A stretch of DNA of 64,000 nt from Hydrogenophaga sp. 2FB (GCF_005503365.1 NZ_SCML01000011.1:60492-124491); one strand, 5' to 3'. Positions 55,275 through 64,000 are shown, numbered from the stretch's first letter. The notes: a model not told the origin generated them from the sequence alone. Program-made: numbers and translations.

Positions 55275-56270
55275 GTGCAAACACCGTCCATGAACCCGTC
55301 TTCACCGGTTTTTCAATCATCCGGAAAAGCGTCGGTCCGCAACCTGCCCGTCAATCTGTTTGCGGCGGTCATGGGTCTTTCGGGGCTGGCACTCGCCTGG
55401 CGGCTGGCGCACAGCAGCCTGGGCGCGCCGGCCCTTGTCGGCGAGGCCATCGGCGCCTTTGCGCTGGGCGTCTTCGTGCTGATCTCGCTGGGCTATCTGA
55501 CGAAGCTCGCCAGGTATCCGGAGGCAGTGCGGGCAGAGTTCCATCACCCCATCGCTGGCAACTTCTTCGGCACCATCGCGATCTCGGTTCTCTTGCTGTC
55601 TGCTGTCGTGGCGCCGTACAGCGCGCCTGCGGCGAGCGCCATCTGGACAGTCGGCGTGCTGGCCACCTTGGCGTTGAGCTTCGTGGTGGTCTCCCGCCTG
55701 CTCAAAGGCCAGGTAGATCCATCGCATGCGATGCCAGCCTGGATCGTTCCGTGCGTGGCCACGCTCGATATCCCCGTCACCGGTGCGCAGATGCCGATGG
55801 CCTGGGCTTCAGAAATCAATCTGCTGGCCAGCGCGATCGGCGCCGTGATGGCGCTTGTGCTCTTCACGATGATCGTCGGTCGGCTTGTGCACCGCGACCC
55901 GCTTGTACCCGCCATGACGCCGTCGTTGATGATTCTGGTGGCGCCATTCGCCGTGGGCTTCCTCGCGTACACCAATATGGTGGGAGGCGTCGACGACTTT
56001 GCCGCGCTGCTCTTCTATTTTGGTTTGTTCACGTTCGCCGTGGTGGCCCCGAAAGTGTTCCGGCCCGACGCCAGGTTCTCCGCGGGCTGGTGGGCGATAG
56101 GCTTCCCGCTGGCGGCACTGGTCATTGCGGCGCTGAAGTACGCGGCATTCCGGGGGAGTGGGCCGCTCTGGGGTATCGCCGCTGTGTTGCTTGGCATGCT
56201 GACGGTGATCCTGGCGATGCTCACGGTGCGAACCATGCAAATCGCACTCAATGGAAAGCTGTTCGCCTGA
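55275..56270 (+). CDS. TDT/SLAC1-family transporter (TehA-like)
   Basis: The 331-residue protein has ten hydrophobic segments of the TDT family (LPVNLFAAVMGLSGLALAWR; FHHPIAGNFFGTIAISVLLL). The family includes TehA (tellurite/anion) and the plant anion channel SLAC1. The start is GTG at 55275 with a perfect AAAGGAG 6 nt upstream, better than the downstream ATG. It is divergent from a GlxA-type regulator. Confidence 0.88.
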   Translation: MQTPSMNPSSPVFQSSGKASVRNLPVNLFAAVMGLSGLALAWRLAHSSLGAPALVGEAIGAFALGVFVLISLGYLTKLARYPEAVRAEFHHPIAGNFFGTIAISVLLLSAVVAPYSAPAASAIWTVGVLATLALSFVVVSRLLKGQVDPSHAMPAWIVPCVATLDIPVTGAQMPMAWASEINLLASAIGAVMALVLFTMIVGRLVHRDPLVPAMTPSLMILVAPFAVGFLAYTNMVGGVDDFAALLFYFGLFTFAVVAPKVFRPDARFSAGWWAIGFPLAALVIAALKYAAFRGSGPLWGIAAVLLGMLTVILAMLTVRTMQIALNGKLFA

Positions 56271-56469
56271 GGCCGAGACACGCATGAGGCTGACCGAGGG
56301 TGAGGATGAGCTCTGCAGCAGCGACGTGAGGGCAAGGCTTGGTGGCCTTCACGTCGTGCCGTGGAGATGATGACCGTATCAAAATTCCTACCGGGGGGAG
56401 GCGATATGTCGCGTTCGGGCTTTCTGTTGCGGCGGCCGAAGTGCCGTGTTTCCCGGGCCGAGGTCTGAC

Positions 56470-57141
56470 ATGGGGGCGGCCGACCTCCTTCAATCGCTGG
56501 CCCTGGTCCCACTGACGCTGCTCCCCATCATGAACCCGCTCAGCGGGGCGCCGGTGTTCTCGATGACCGTCGGTGGCGACCCCGTTGCGAGTCGCCAACT
56601 GGCGCGCCAGGTGGCCATCAATTGCTGGCTCGTGCTGGTGGGCTCAATGCTGGTGGGCACCTATGTGCTGGAGCTGTTTGGCATCTCGCTGCCGATCGTG
56701 CGCATCGGCGGTGGACTGCTGGTGGCGGCCTCGGGCTGGCGCATGCTCAACCGCAGCGACGACGACGAGGTTCAGGCCGCCGTCAAGCGCAACCAGACAG
56801 TTGCCTGGACGCATGCTGACGTGGTGCGGCGCAGCTTCTTTCCCCTCACGTTTCCGCTGACCACCGGGCCAGGCACCATCGCGGCGGCCACTGCCATCGG
56901 TGCCGGCTGGCCGCGCCAGCTGCAGATGTATGTGGCCGGCGCCATGGTGGCGGTGCTGGGCGCCACCTTGACTGTCGGTGTGGTCTTCCTGGTCTATCGC
57001 CATGCCGGGGTGCTGATGGCCAAGCTGGGCGAGGTGGGCTCTCTGGTGATGATCCGCCTGATGGCATTCATGCTGCTATGCATCGGTATCCAGATCATCT
57101 GGACCGGCTGGGCCGAGTTGAACGGCATTACCTCACCTTGA
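56470..57141 (+). CDS. MarC-family integral membrane protein
   Basis: The 223-residue protein has six hydrophobic segments (LALVPLTLLPIMNPLSGAPV; VRIGGGLLVAASGWRML). The MarC motif is FPLTFPLTTGPGTIAAATA near residue 125. Function is unknown despite its name (multiple antibiotic resistance locus). ATG 56470 has GAGGTC upstream. It starts 199 bp after the TDT transporter gene, and the gap contains nothing recognisable. Confidence 0.9.
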   Translation: MGAADLLQSLALVPLTLLPIMNPLSGAPVFSMTVGGDPVASRQLARQVAINCWLVLVGSMLVGTYVLELFGISLPIVRIGGGLLVAASGWRMLNRSDDDEVQAAVKRNQTVAWTHADVVRRSFFPLTFPLTTGPGTIAAATAIGAGWPRQLQMYVAGAMVAVLGATLTVGVVFLVYRHAGVLMAKLGEVGSLVMIRLMAFMLLCIGIQIIWTGWAELNGITSP

Positions 57142-57157
57142 ACGGAAGGCGGAATTC

Positions 57158-58486
57158 ATGAACACGCTGTTGATCGTTGTGCAAGGCCTGATGCTGCTGG
57201 GCCTGATCGCTGTCGGTGTGCATTACAAGGGCATGGCCATCGGCCTGTTCGGCGCGGTCGGCGTGCTGCTGTTCGTGCTGCTCTTTGACGTCGCGCCCGG
57301 CTCGGTGCCGGTATCGGCCATGCTCATCATCATGTCGGTGGTGACGGCGGCCGGCGCGATGCAGCTGGCCGGGGGCATCGACTTTCTGGTGGCGCAGGCG
57401 CAGAAAGTCATTCGCCGATTTCCCAACCAGATCACCTATGTGGCGCCGTTGACCACGTTCGCTTTCTGTGCCGGCGCGGGCACCGGCAACATCTACTACT
57501 CGTTGATGCCGGTGATCTACGAGGTGGCGCTGGCCAATAAGGTGCGGCCCGAGCGGCCGCTGGCGCTGTCGGCCACGGCCGGGCAGTTGGCCATCACGGC
57601 CAGCCCGGTGTCGGCGGCCATGGCCGCCATGGTGGGCCTGCTGGCGCCCACCGGCTTCAAGATCTCCGACATCCTGATGATCACGGTGCCGGCCTCCATC
57701 GTCGCCATCCTCATCGGTGGTTTCGTGATGAGCCGTGTCGGCAAGCCGCTGGAGCAGGACCCGGAATACCAGCGCCGCGTCGCCAGCGGTGAGCTGACCC
57801 CGCCCGCCGCCGACACGGAACTCAAGGCGCCCACGCGCGAGGGCAAGATTTCGGCCTTGCTGTTTCTGACCGGTGTGCTCTTCATTATCGCGGCCGGCAT
57901 CTTCCCTGAACTGCGCCCGCAGGTGACGGTCAGGGGCGCGTTGGTCGGCGTGGACCTGTCCCAACTGATCCAGATCACCATGTTGACCGTGGCCGCCGCC
58001 ATCGTGATGTTCGCCAGGATCAAGGCCAGCGATATCGTCAAGAGTTCGCTGTTTGACTCCGGCATGGTGGCGGTGGTGGCGCTGTTCGGCGTGGCCTGGA
58101 TGGCCAATACCTTCATCGCCGCCCACGAGCGCGTCATCGTCGACGGCCTGGGTTCGCTGGCCCAGCAGGCGCCCGTGATGATCGCTGTTGCCTTGTTCGC
58201 TGTGGCGGCCATGACCACCAGCCAGTCCAGCGCCACCTTCTCCATCATTCCGATCGGCATCGCCCTGGGCCTGCAGCCGGCCACGTTGGCCGCCATGTGG
58301 CCGGCGGTGGTGGGCGTGTTTCTGCTGCCTACCAACGGCTCGCAGATCGCCACGGTGGAGCTGGACCGCACCGGCAGCACACGCATTGGCCGCGCGGTCA
58401 TCAACCATTCCTTTCTGCTGCCGACCTTGCTCTACGCGGTGGTCGCGGTCGGCCTGGGCCTGCTGATCTCGCGCTTCGTGGGCTGA
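57158..58486 (+). CDS. Anaerobic C4-dicarboxylate transporter, Dcu family
   Basis: The 442-residue protein has about twelve hydrophobic segments and DcuA/B-like motifs (MIIMSVVTAAGAMQLAGGID; TTFAFCAGAGTGNIYYSLMP; LALSATAGQLAITASPVSAA). It exchanges fumarate, succinate or aspartate across the inner membrane. It starts 16 bp after marC and is followed 5 bp later by an N-formylglutamate amidohydrolase family gene, so the three could be cotranscribed. Confidence 0.9.
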   Translation: MNTLLIVVQGLMLLGLIAVGVHYKGMAIGLFGAVGVLLFVLLFDVAPGSVPVSAMLIIMSVVTAAGAMQLAGGIDFLVAQAQKVIRRFPNQITYVAPLTTFAFCAGAGTGNIYYSLMPVIYEVALANKVRPERPLALSATAGQLAITASPVSAAMAAMVGLLAPTGFKISDILMITVPASIVAILIGGFVMSRVGKPLEQDPEYQRRVASGELTPPAADTELKAPTREGKISALLFLTGVLFIIAAGIFPELRPQVTVRGALVGVDLSQLIQITMLTVAAAIVMFARIKASDIVKSSLFDSGMVAVVALFGVAWMANTFIAAHERVIVDGLGSLAQQAPVMIAVALFAVAAMTTSQSSATFSIIPIGIALGLQPATLAAMWPAVVGVFLLPTNGSQIATVELDRTGSTRIGRAVINHSFLLPTLLYAVVAVGLGLLISRFVG

Positions 58487-58491
58487 GCACG

Positions 58492-59529
58492 ATGGACACC
58501 GATGTGCTCTGGCTGGAGGCAGGCCGCCAATACGGATTCGATGACCTGGTGTTCTGGCAAAGCCGTGGCCGCGCGCCCTTCGAGACCGTGGCGGGTTCGA
58601 TTCGCACCGTGGTGCTGGGCCCGCACGCCAGCGCCGCCTTTCCCACCGAGTTGCAGCCCTTTGTCGCGCCTGGTTTGACGCGGCGCAAGCAGTTCGATTT
58701 CTCCGACGTGCTCACCAGCGCGCTGGGCCGCGCCTGGGCGGCGGCGGACCCCAGCCTGGTGTTCATCGAGAACCCGCATTCGCGGCTGGTGATGGACCCG
58801 AACCGCGCGCCACCCGCGCAGCCTCTACAGAATCTGCGTGAGTTCTGGGCGCGGCTGGCGCGCCAGCGAGCCGGCGAAGAGGGCGTCTCTTTCGCCGGCG
58901 TCGATGCCATCCGCCCCATCACGTTTTCTGGCGAGGATGTCTTGCTGCAGCCGAACGGCGAGGCGGGCTGGGAAGCCCTGGCCACAGCCCTGTCACGCAG
59001 CCATGCGCTGGGCCCGCAGGCCTATGGTGCGGCCATCGAGCGGGTGATCGACCTCGTGCGCAGCAAAGGCCAAGGCAGTGCGTTGCTGGTCGTCAGTCTG
59101 CACGACACGATGAACACCAAGATGCGCGCCGATGGCGCCATCGTGGTCGAGCGGCCTGAGGCCGATCGCTTGCCGGCCTGGGTGAATCTGGGTAACCGAG
59201 GGAATGAGCGGGGAGAGGGCGAAGAGGTCAGCTTGCCGGCTGCGTACCTGCGCAGGTTGGCCGCCGCGTGGGGCCAAGCCTTGGGTGCCGCGCCGGGGGA
59301 GATCAGCCTGAACCAACCGTACAAGGGGGCGCAAGAAACGCTGTATTGGGGCAAAGCCCTGAGCGGTCAACCGAACAGCGGCGCGGTGCAGGCGGAGTTT
59401 CGCCGGGAGGCGCTGCTGGGTCCCGAGGCGACGGCCTGTTTGCAACGGCCCGGTGCGGATTGGCCGACGGGGTTGGGTGAGCGTCTGGAAGGCATCGCGC
59501 TGCAACTTGCCCGGGCCATCCTGCAGTAA
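58492..59529 (+). CDS. N-formylglutamate amidohydrolase family protein
   Basis: The 345-residue protein of the HutG-like amidohydrolase family has motifs FIENPHSRLVMDPNRAPP (metal His and Arg) and SLHDTMNTKM. The C-terminal part reads LNQPYKGAQETLYWGK. It could release formate or cleave other N-acylated amino acids; the histidine pathway genes are absent here. It directly follows the Dcu transporter (5 bp), suggesting linked use of an acidic substrate. Confidence 0.85.
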   Translation: MDTDVLWLEAGRQYGFDDLVFWQSRGRAPFETVAGSIRTVVLGPHASAAFPTELQPFVAPGLTRRKQFDFSDVLTSALGRAWAAADPSLVFIENPHSRLVMDPNRAPPAQPLQNLREFWARLARQRAGEEGVSFAGVDAIRPITFSGEDVLLQPNGEAGWEALATALSRSHALGPQAYGAAIERVIDLVRSKGQGSALLVVSLHDTMNTKMRADGAIVVERPEADRLPAWVNLGNRGNERGEGEEVSLPAAYLRRLAAAWGQALGAAPGEISLNQPYKGAQETLYWGKALSGQPNSGAVQAEFRREALLGPEATACLQRPGADWPTGLGERLEGIALQLARAILQ

Positions 59530-59580
59530 CTGCACCGATAGGCTTTTGGCCTTTGCAGCGTCCCCAGCCCTGCCAGGGCG

Positions 59581-59888
59581 CTACACCATGCGCCCGACCT
59601 TCCTTGCCTTGGGAGCCAAACCGCTGGCCGGAACCGTGGGTACGAAGCTCGCCACTGGCCGTGCCGACGCCTTGGTTTCTTCGTCCAGCGAAGCGCAGAT
59701 TTTTCGATGGCTTCCGGGGTGTCGATCCCGACGGAGCGCAGGCGCCCCGTGATGTCTTCGGCGCTCGCGGCCAGTGTGGCGGCACGCTGTTTGAGGCTGT
59801 CTTGCAGTTCGTCCAGTTGCCCCAGGGTGGCGCGCACCTTCTCCAGGCAGGCGGCGACGTCGTTCGGATCGGCAATTTCTTGGTTCAT
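59581..59888 (-). CDS. Small coiled-coil protein with apparent frameshift
   Basis: The intact frame starts at ATG 59888 (AGGAGC 7 nt upstream) and reads MNQEIADPNDVAACLEKVRA and SAEDITGRLRSVGIDTPEAI up to EK. At a run of five T in the plus strand (59700-59704) protein-like text moves to another frame: CASLDEETKASARPVASFVP...ARKVGRMV, stop at 59583. In the original frame the sequence turns Arg/Trp-rich and would run antisense into the amidohydrolase gene. One inserted base in the run would give a coherent protein of about 102 residues. Family unknown; the frameshift may be real, a sequencing error or programmed. Confidence 0.55.
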
Positions 59889-59973
59889 GGTGGAGCTCCT
59901 GTGTTGGCCATCTGCGGCAACCAGTGGTTAACCCATCACATGGGCAGGTTCCCGCAAGGCGCCACCGCCTCAC

Positions 59974-60315
59974 TCAGAGACCGGGGCCGTCGGCTCTTGC
60001 CTGCTCGGGATTTTTCAACGTCTCCAGTTCCTGTTCGAGGATGAAGGCCCGCTGGGTCATTCCCTCGACTTCCGCCCGGGAGAAGTTGCTCAGGTTTCCC
60101 GCGAGCTTCTCATCCAGGTCCTTCAGTTCCCGGGTCAACTCGTCAACGCGATGGATCACTTTGACGACCGCTTTTTCTTCGGCTTCGATCTGAGGCAACG
60201 CCGCCACCATGTTCACCACTTCTGTTGGCGCTGAGTCCGGCTTTTGGGGTTCAGCTCTGGACTCGGGCCGGGATGGGATGGTCGATAGCAAAGACGGGTT
60301 GACATCTGGCGTCAT
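59974..60315 (-). CDS. Small hypothetical protein, predicted coiled coil
   Basis: The 113-residue protein has a low-complexity N-terminus (SRPESRAEPQKPDSAPTE) and a heptad-like Leu/Glu/Lys helix (VVKVIHRVDELTRELKDLDE; GMTQRAFILEQELETLKN). GGAGG lies 6 nt before ATG 60315. It is followed on the same strand by the other small coiled-coil gene, 85 bp away. No family is recognised. Both may be components of one unknown complex. Confidence 0.65.
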   Translation of the reverse strand: MTPDVNPSLLSTIPSRPESRAEPQKPDSAPTEVVNMVAALPQIEAEEKAVVKVIHRVDELTRELKDLDEKLAGNLSNFSRAEVEGMTQRAFILEQELETLKNPEQARADGPGL

Positions 60316-60451
60316 GAGGAACCTCCACTGGGACATCGATCGCAGCGCTTGTGAACGGGCGCACGGCATGCTGCAATCCCCTGGGTAACGGAAGCAGGTG
60401 GGGGGTTCCAGGGCCGGCCCGCAAGCCAGATTCCCGGACAACAATGGCGCG

Positions 60452-61252
60452 ATGTCCAGACCCACTGCACTCCGTCAGCGCATCGACCGCCAGCTCGGTC
60501 TGCTGCGTTCGTGGCTGGTGTACCGCGCCATTCCCTGGCGTGGCGCGCAACTGCGGCGCTTCTACCGGCGCTTCGTGCCCACGGGCGGTTTGGCGTTTGA
60601 CGTGGGCGCGCATGCGGGCAACCGCGTGGCGGCGTTTCGCCAGCTTGGCGCGCACGTGGTCGCGCTGGAACCGCAACCGGATTTCGTGCATTTGCTGCAG
60701 CGCCGCTTTGGCCGCGATGCGCGGGTGAGCGTGTTGCCGCAAGCCCTGGGCCGTGCGCCCGGGCAGGCGCGTTTGATGGCCAGTCCGCGCACGCCGACGG
60801 TGGCCACGTTGTCAACCGATTTCGTGCAGCGCGCGGGGGCCGCGCCGTCATTTCAGGGCGTGCGTTGGGAAGAGGGGCCGCTGGTGGCGGTGACCACGCT
60901 GGACGCGCTGATCGCCACGCACGGTGTACCCGATTTCGTGAAGATCGACGTGGAAGGTTTCGAGCTGGAGGTGCTGCGTGGCCTGAGCCAGCCGGTGCCG
61001 GCGCTGTCGTTCGAGTTTCTGCCTGCCGTGCGCGACATTGCGCTGGGCTGCATCGACCGGCTGGAAGCCCTGGCCGGGCGTGGGCGCTATCGCTATGCCG
61101 TGTCGTTGAGCGAACGGCTGCGCTTGCAGGAGCCCGATGGCGTGTCGGCCGATGCGATGCGGGCGTGGTTGCGCGAGATGTCGGCCGACGCGCCGTCGGG
61201 TGACGTGCACGCCTGGCTCGACGAGCGCTCAGGAACCGGGCAGCGCCGTTGA
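60452..61252 (+). CDS. FkbM-family methyltransferase
   Basis: The 266-residue protein has SAM-binding motif I in LAFDVGAHAGNRVAAFRQLG, motif II-like VVALEPQPDFV and the FkbM signature DFVKIDVEGFELEVLRGLSQ. Such enzymes methylate sugars or hydroxyl groups, often in surface polysaccharide synthesis; the substrate is unknown. ATG 60452 is chosen; an in-frame ATG at 60398 is possible. Its 3' end overlaps the convergent sulfatase gene by 24 bases. Confidence 0.88.
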   Translation: MSRPTALRQRIDRQLGLLRSWLVYRAIPWRGAQLRRFYRRFVPTGGLAFDVGAHAGNRVAAFRQLGAHVVALEPQPDFVHLLQRRFGRDARVSVLPQALGRAPGQARLMASPRTPTVATLSTDFVQRAGAAPSFQGVRWEEGPLVAVTTLDALIATHGVPDFVKIDVEGFELEVLRGLSQPVPALSFEFLPAVRDIALGCIDRLEALAGRGRYRYAVSLSERLRLQEPDGVSADAMRAWLREMSADAPSGDVHAWLDERSGTGQRR

Positions 61253-62920
61253 CGTCGCCAGCGCGGGCGCCGACACGTGCTCGACACCGATGGCCTCGTG
61301 CGCGCCCGGCGCATCGAATGCCTTCAGCAACACCGGCGTCAGCGCGTGCATGGGACCCAGGGCACGTTCGGGCGGCGCGAGACCGGGCACGAAACCACTG
61401 CCCAGCAAGCGCTGCAGCAAGGCGCGGTTGTCGCTGATGACGTGCACCGGCACGTCCCACGACGCCCCCGGGCCGCTGACCAGCGCGGGCGGCTGGTGGT
61501 CGCCCACCACCACCATCACCAAGGATGGCGGCGCGCGTTGCCGCAAGTACTCGGCCATCCACGCGTACTGGTAGCGCATGCTGGCGATGTAACGCGACAT
61601 GGTTTGCGTTGTGGACAGCGGCGCGGCCAGTGCCGACCGGGCTTGCGCTTGCGTGTACGCGTCGGGACCCTTGAGGCGCGACCCGTCCGGCACGAAGGGC
61701 GCCAGTGGATGAAACGGCGCGTGGGTGCTCGTGGTCGGGAAGACGGCGAAGCGCGGCGCTGCATCCGATGGGCCGTGGTCGAGCTCCTGCGCGTGCAGCA
61801 GCGCCATCGCGGCCTGGTCGGGGATGCGCCAATAGCCAAAGTCCGGGCCGCTGTAGCCGATACCGGCATCGTCGGCGAGGCGGTCAAAACCATAGAACGC
61901 GCCTTCGGGCCAGGGCCGCTTGAGGCCGGGCATCCAGCCCACGGTGCGGTAGCCATGTCGCGCGAAGTGGCGCACCAGCGTGGGCCGCTGACTGGCGAGC
62001 AGCAGGTCGTGGTCGGCGGGTTGGGTGGTGTCCACGCCCGCGAGCAGCGCCGCGTGCGACAGCCACGATGCGCCGCCGAAGGTGGGTGCGGTGACACGGG
62101 CGGTGACCACGGTGCGCCCGCTGTGGTGGATGGCGTCGTCCAGCGCGGTGCGCGCGTCGGCCAACGCGGTGGCCTGCGCCGGTTGATCGAAGGCGACGGT
62201 GCCATACGACTCGGCGAACACGAGCAACACGTCTGCAGGACCGTGCGCCCCCACCAGACCGGAAAGACCGCCGTCAAACGCCGGGCTGGGGCCCAGCGCC
62301 GCGTTTCCGTGCGCGGGCCACCACACGCCCGCCAGCAGTTGGGCCTGGTGCAGCAAGGTGGGCATGAGCGTCAAGGAAAAGAACCAGCGCGTGTCGCGCC
62401 GATCGGGCTCATAGGCGGCAAAGCTCCATGTGAACACCGCCACTGCCGCCAGCAGCCACGGCCGTGGAGGCTTCCAGTCCAGGCATTGGGCCAGCGTGGC
62501 AATGGCGATGCGCACGGCGATGAAGAGCAGTCCCGTGCCCAGCACCAGCGCGGCCACCGCCGCCACCATCTGCCAGGCGGACGCCGACTGCGCTGCCACG
62601 CGCAGCAACTCGGCGGCGTGGCGCCCATCCCAATAGACGTTGGCGGGACGGCCCAGCACGGCGGGCGCGGTCACATCGGCGTAGCGCACGGCCACCAGCG
62701 CGGCGAAGCCGATGGACGCCACTGTCGCCGCGCGCGCGGAGAGTCGCCCGCGCCAGACCACCCAGGCCAGCAGCGCCACCGTGCCCAGGCACAACTCGAA
62801 ACTCAGTCGCGGCATGTACCGCACACCGAAGCCGGGCCAACGGTTCTCGAAGGTCAGCAGCGTGTTCAGCAGGGCAAAGGCCAGGCCGAAGCGCAGCAGC
62901 CAGGCGAGGGCGGCGCTCAC
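61229..62920 (-). CDS. Membrane-anchored sulfatase/phosphoethanolamine-transferase-like protein
   Basis: The 563-residue protein has an N-terminal region of several hydrophobic helices (ALLNTLLTF; FELCLGTVALLAWVVW; LVLGTGLLFIAVRIAIATL). A periplasmic sulfatase-fold domain follows (LLVFAESYGTVAF with the usual acid cluster; TSTHAPFHPLAP; VVVGDHQPPALVSG). It is likely to transfer or hydrolyse a phospho- or sulfo-group at the envelope. The substrate is unclear. It lies 10 bp after the yceI gene stop on the same strand. Confidence 0.82.
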   Translation of the reverse strand: MSAALAWLLRFGLAFALLNTLLTFENRWPGFGVRYMPRLSFELCLGTVALLAWVVWRGRLSARAATVASIGFAALVAVRYADVTAPAVLGRPANVYWDGRHAAELLRVAAQSASAWQMVAAVAALVLGTGLLFIAVRIAIATLAQCLDWKPPRPWLLAAVAVFTWSFAAYEPDRRDTRWFFSLTLMPTLLHQAQLLAGVWWPAHGNAALGPSPAFDGGLSGLVGAHGPADVLLVFAESYGTVAFDQPAQATALADARTALDDAIHHSGRTVVTARVTAPTFGGASWLSHAALLAGVDTTQPADHDLLLASQRPTLVRHFARHGYRTVGWMPGLKRPWPEGAFYGFDRLADDAGIGYSGPDFGYWRIPDQAAMALLHAQELDHGPSDAAPRFAVFPTTSTHAPFHPLAPFVPDGSRLKGPDAYTQAQARSALAAPLSTTQTMSRYIASMRYQYAWMAEYLRQRAPPSLVMVVVGDHQPPALVSGPGASWDVPVHVISDNRALLQRLLGSGFVPGLAPPERALGPMHALTPVLLKAFDAPGAHEAIGVEHVSAPALATSTALPGS

Positions 62921-62930
62921 ACGAAACGGC

Positions 62931-63530
62931 TCATTGCCTGACCGCTTCGAACTCGATGATCAGCGGCACCTCGTCACCCACCCAGCCGTTGGACACCGCG
63001 TAGTTCATGCCATAGGCGCTGCGTTTGAAGCTGCCCCGGGCGGACACGCCCATCGTGTAGGGCTTGCTCAGCGGGCCGCCCATGGGCGACTCGGCGCTCT
63101 TGTTCCAGGTGGCCAGCAGCGTGAGCGGCAGCGACTTGCCCAGCAGTTCGAGCTGGCCGGCGATCTCGAAGGTGCGCTCGCCCGTGCGCTTGGCGCTGTT
63201 GGCCGTGAACACCATGCGCGGAAACTCACCGCTGTTGAGGAAGTCCGGGCCTTTCAGGTGGTCGTCGCGTTTGCGCTGGTTGGTGAAGACGCTTGCGGTC
63301 TCCACCTCGATGCGCACCTCGGAGAGCGTGGCCGTGGCCTCGTCGAAGCGGTAGCTGCCGCGCGCCGATCGGAACATGCCGAGCACCTTGGCGAAACCGA
63401 TGTGGTCGACCAGGAAAGCAACCGTGATGTGGTCGGGGTCGAGCTGGTAGCGCGCGGCCTGCGCCTGGGCTGGCGCGCTGGCACCGAGGATCAGCCACAG
63501 GGCGACGGTGGAGAGAAGGGGCATTCGCAT
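62931..63530 (-). CDS. YceI-family periplasmic protein
   Basis: The 199-residue protein has a signal peptide (LLSTVALWLILGASAPAQAQ) and the lipocalin-like YceI fold (YQLDPDHITVAFLVDHIGFA, ANSAKRTGERTFEIAGQLEL). Members bind isoprenoid chains such as polyprenyl pyrophosphates in the periplasm. Its stop is separated by 10 bp from the sulfatase gene, and its start lies 2 bp after the stop of the upstream phosphatidyltransferase gene. Confidence 0.92.
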   Translation of the reverse strand: MRMPLLSTVALWLILGASAPAQAQAARYQLDPDHITVAFLVDHIGFAKVLGMFRSARGSYRFDEATATLSEVRIEVETASVFTNQRKRDDHLKGPDFLNSGEFPRMVFTANSAKRTGERTFEIAGQLELLGKSLPLTLLATWNKSAESPMGGPLSKPYTMGVSARGSFKRSAYGMNYAVSNGWVGDEVPLIIEFEAVRQ

Positions 63531-63532
63531 GG

Positions 63533-64000
63533 TCAGGTCTCCAGGGGGGTGCGGCGCTGCCGCGCCAGGGTTCGTATGTCAATGGCGAAGGAGAGGGTCA
63601 ACAAAGCCAGGCTGAGCGCGGCCAGCGCACTGGCGAGCCAAGGCGGCACGATCGGGCCCAGGCACACGATCAGGGTGGTGATCTGGACGACGCACACCGT
63701 CTGGCGGCGTTTGCTGGGCGCGAGTGGGGCATGCAGCCACGGCCAGGCGCGCGCCGCGGCCACGAAGGCGTAGCGCATCAGCCCCGAGGCGAGCACCCAG
63801 GGGCCGGCCTGGCCCGCCTGCAGCACCAACGCGCACAGCACGAGCGTGAACGCCGCGTCGGTCTCCATGTCGAAGCGCGCACCAAAGGCGCTGGCCAGGC
63901 CGGTGCGGCGCGCCAGCGCACCGTCCACCGCATCGAGCAGGGCGGTGGTGGTGGCCACCGCGATGAGCCACCACATCGCGGTGGCCTGGGCACTCAGGGG
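63533..64000 (-). CDS. CDP-alcohol phosphatidyltransferase (5' partial)
   Basis: The frame is open to the right edge, so the N-terminus is missing. Visible is the catalytic motif D-G-x2-A-R-x8-G-x3-D-x3-D as DAVDGALARRTGLASAFGAR, followed by FDMETDA. Several membrane helices follow (PWVLASGLMRYAFVAAARAW; ITTLIVCLGPIVPPWLASAL). It makes a phospholipid from a CDP-diacylglycerol-like donor and an alcohol. It is first in a run with yceI and the sulfatase gene, all on the minus strand with 2-10 bp spacing, so a lipid- or envelope-related operon is likely. Confidence 0.9.
   Translation of the reverse strand, partial: PLSAQATAMWWLIAVATTTALLDAVDGALARRTGLASAFGARFDMETDAAFTLVLCALVLQAGQAGPWVLASGLMRYAFVAAARAWPWLHAPLAPSKRRQTVCVVQITTLIVCLGPIVPPWLASALAALSLALLTLSFAIDIRTLARQRRTPLET

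Overview
This GC-rich window looks like a chromosomal segment of a betaproteobacterium in the Burkholderiales, most likely Comamonadaceae close to Hydrogenophaga. That placement is an inference from gene order and protein style (rimP-nusA-infB-rbfA-truB-typA; smpB/ratA-rnfH-guaB-guaA; Bug-type binding proteins; a yejABEF next to fabI), not from a database search. It divides into a rearranged accessory left third (1 to about 21.9 kb) and an ordinary core-genome right part (22.0 to 64.0 kb). A tRNA-Ser(GGA) gene at 22004-22093 lies exactly at the change.

Accessory part. 1-9.5 kb is a decayed stress island. It has universal stress proteins, a CBS-domain protein, a FloA flotillin operon headed by a ribosome-hibernation (HPF-like) gene, a divergent NhaR-type regulator, a TerB-like gene and a second HPF-like gene. 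Between these lie wrecks: a P-type cation ATPase broken by at least three IS3-family fragments, an IS481-family remnant, and pieces that look like a Na+/H+ antiporter and a BI-1 family protein. 9.4-12 kb holds inverted repeats, including a 22-bp perfect palindrome that resembles two joined IS ends. They lead into a strong promoter/operator and a plasmid-type kfrA gene, whose 3' end abuts the C-terminal half of an abgB-like amidohydrolase. 12-17.4 kb carries an AraC regulator, a DsbA-family oxidoreductase, a Rieske ferredoxin and a tripartite efflux set (DUF3302, HlyD, NodT). 17.4-22 kb is a catabolic cluster with two beta-keto acid cleavage enzymes (DUF849), a carboxymuconolactone decarboxylase family protein, a Bug binding protein and a divergent AraC regulator whose C-terminus is cut short at the tRNA-Ser terminator.

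Core part. 22.1-27.8 kb: QmcA/NfeD membrane quality-control pair, a large PLP amino-acid decarboxylase, a secreted ATP-dependent DNA ligase and fabI. 27.8-33.3 kb: yejABEF peptide ABC transporter with coupled genes. 33.3-41.8 kb: the rimP-nusA-infB-rbfA-truB-typA translation and transcription operon, with a sigma70 promoter followed at once by an intrinsic terminator (a likely attenuator). 41.8-47.7 kb: DMT exporter, enoyl-CoA hydratase family enzyme, lipoprotein/ECF sigma/anti-sigma operon, smpB, ratA-rnfH and a DUF4124 protein. 47.9-52.4 kb: guaB, guaA and a D,D-carboxypeptidase. 52.5-64 kb: a cyclic-nucleotide-domain thioredoxin-reductase-like protein, a GlxA-type regulator, a TDT/SLAC1 channel-like transporter, MarC, a Dcu transporter, an N-formylglutamate amidohydrolase family protein, two small coiled-coil proteins (one apparently frameshifted), an FkbM methyltransferase, a membrane sulfatase, YceI and the end of a CDP-alcohol phosphatidyltransferase.

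The most unusual features are the 4-nt-coupled HPF/FloA operon facing NhaR and TerB-HPF, the stacked palindromes upstream of kfrA, the recombination scars (kfrA/abgB, IS3/P-ATPase, AraC/tRNA-Ser) and the attenuator-like leader of rimP-nusA-infB.
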